Below are positions 41,933 to 42,861 of a DNA stretch of 42,861 bases, piece by piece. Origin of the DNA: Scalindua sp964437425 (GTDB taxonomy: Bacteria > Planctomycetota > Brocadiia > Brocadiales > Scalinduaceae). The translations under genes were made by a program, and so were the position numbers. The stretch lies in assembly GCA_964437425.1 (NCBI GenBank), contig CAYTGO010000024.1, forward strand, positions 1 to 42,861, in the 5' to 3' direction. Under the pieces are notes generated by a model, which had not been told where the DNA came from, searched no databases, and saw only the letters and a list, made by a program, of their open reading frames with translations. Each line of letters opens with the position of its first letter. The first letter of the stretch is position 1.

Positions 41933-42703
41933 TTAGAAATCCTTTAAAGGGCTGCTGGCATTCGCGTACAGTTTCTTTGGTATTCTGCCTGATAAATATG
42001 CCAGACGGCCTGACTCACACGCCAGCTTCATCGCTCTGGCCATTTGAACAGGGTCTTTTGCTCCTGCTATACCAGTATTTAACAATACGCCCACGCAACC
42101 AAGTTCCATGGCGGCAGTCACATCTGAAGCGGTGCCCACTCCGGCATCAACTATAACAGGTACACTCAATGTCTCAAGAATGATCCTTATATTATTCGGG
42201 TTCAGGATTCCCTGACCGGAACCTATTGGTGCTCCTGCGGGCATCACACTTGTGGCGCCCGCATCTTCAAGACGCTTTGCTATGATAGGGTCATCAGAGG
42301 TGTACACAAGTACAGTAAAACCCTCTTTGACCAATATCTCAGTTGCCTTTAAGGTGTCGACAGGGTCCGGCAGCAGTGTATCCTTGTCACCCAATACTTC
42401 AAGCTTAATTAAATCTGATATTCCCATTTCTCTGGCCAGGCGTGCTGTTCTGACAGCCTCATCAGCAGAATAACATCCTGCAGTATTGGGAAGAATTGTA
42501 TATTTCTCCTGGTCAATATAATCCAGCAGTGATTCTCCCGGTTTACAACCAACGCTTGCGCGTCTTACCGCTACAGTAATAACCTCTGAGCCACTGGCCT
42601 CCAGGGACTCTTTCATTAAATCTAGTGTTTCATATTTCCCGGTACCAACAAACAACCTGGAATTAAACTCATATTTGCCAAGTTTGAGAACTGTATCTGT
42701 CAT
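41933..42703 (-). CDS. thiG: thiazole synthase ThiG
   Basis: 256 residues. It begins LKLGKYEFNSRLFVGTGKYE, has NTAGCYSADEAVRTARLARE and the Schiff-base lysine region LIKLEVLGDKDTLLPDP. The phosphate-binding end is PVIVDAGVGTASDVTAAMEL. It builds the thiazole phosphate of thiamine from deoxyxylulose phosphate, dehydroglycine and the ThiS thiocarboxylate. thiS is immediately upstream, as expected. Confidence 0.97.
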   Translation of the reverse strand: MTDTVLKLGKYEFNSRLFVGTGKYETLDLMKESLEASGSEVITVAVRRASVGCKPGESLLDYIDQEKYTILPNTAGCYSADEAVRTARLAREMGISDLIKLEVLGDKDTLLPDPVDTLKATEILVKEGFTVLVYTSDDPIIAKRLEDAGATSVMPAGAPIGSGQGILNPNNIRIILETLSVPVIVDAGVGTASDVTAAMELGCVGVLLNTGIAGAKDPVQMARAMKLACESGRLAYLSGRIPKKLYANASSPLKDF

Positions 42704-42708
42704 TTTAT

Positions 42709-42861
42709 TTATCCACCACCAACAAAAGTAACTATTTCTAAAGTGTCATTTTCCGCCAGCAATTTTTCACTGAATTGCGTGCGTGGAACTATTTTGCGAT
42801 TTAATTCTACAGCAACATACCTTTCATCAATATCAATACTTTTCAGTAATTCTGATAGGGA
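42709..42861 (-). CDS. thiS: sulfur carrier ThiS (C-terminal part, cut by the window edge)
   Basis: The frame ends at the TAA at 42711-42709, and its upstream end is outside the window. Fifty residues are visible. The segment has YVAVELNRKIVPRTQF and ends ENDTLEIVTFVGGG, the carboxy-terminal Gly-Gly of the ubiquitin-like sulfur carrier. The stop is five bases from the thiG start, which fits a thiSG operon. Confidence 0.93.
   Translation of the reverse strand, partial: SLSELLKSIDIDERYVAVELNRKIVPRTQFSEKLLAENDTLEIVTFVGGG

Overview
This 42.9-kb window is bacterial. It contains one 100-base N gap, so it comes from a draft or metagenomic scaffold. Two autotransporter-type proteins, several lipoproteins and Sec-exported surface proteins point to a cell with an outer membrane. 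The gene set (monomeric NADP-isocitrate dehydrogenase, a soluble NuoEFG-like complex, four-helix-bundle 'S23' proteins in repeat-rich spacers) would fit an uncultured planctomycete, possibly of the anammox lineage. No diagnostic gene is present, so this is a weak inference.

Layout. 1-4.6 kb: a lipoprotein, a single-domain globin, a small conserved protein and monomeric isocitrate dehydrogenase (icd). 4.6-13.7 kb: a surface-protein region with a seven-bladed propeller-like protein, a large exported protein, an autotransporter and a paralogous passenger/PKD protein, interspersed with two four-helix-bundle genes. 13.9-17.0 kb: a hybrid MASE3-PAS-PAS-GAF histidine kinase. 18.0-19.4 kb: a ParB-domain/DNA-methyltransferase fusion. 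About 19.5-25.1 kb: a visibly AT-richer accessory island with a DUF4062 protein, a TIR-alpha/beta-hydrolase fusion, a SAM methyltransferase and an unknown protein with a glycine-rich hydrophobic segment. 25.5-35.5 kb: housekeeping genes (cold-shock protein, metallophosphoesterase, DTW-domain protein, trmB, lipoprotein, ABC exporter, mdh, MATE exporter, small lipoprotein). 35.5-42.9 kb: an operon for a NuoE/NuoF/NuoG-like NADH-oxidoreductase, then hisF and thiG/thiS, all on the minus strand.

The most unusual property is the spacer DNA. Most gaps are built from short dispersed modules (CACTTTAG-type words, CCCGCC/GGCGGG hairpins, GTCCTCGGCG boxes, CGAAG/CACAAAG boxes) that recur in a similar order and in both orientations. 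Within this mosaic is a rigid four-copy promoter-like module (three TACC words at fixed 11- and 10-bp steps, then TTGAC). It lies upstream of the propeller protein, the autotransporter, its paralogue and the ParB-methyltransferase. Three of the four copies also have an 18-bp palindrome upstream. This could be an uncharacterised regulon. The second candidate system is the DUF4062 / TIR-hydrolase / methyltransferase cluster, whose first two genes follow near-identical 58-bp upstream sequences and which looks like a defence or signalling cassette.

The N gap lies in the MATE gene and is flanked by an exact 55-bp direct repeat. Collapsing gap and repeat restores one open frame, so the gap is probably a scaffolding artefact.
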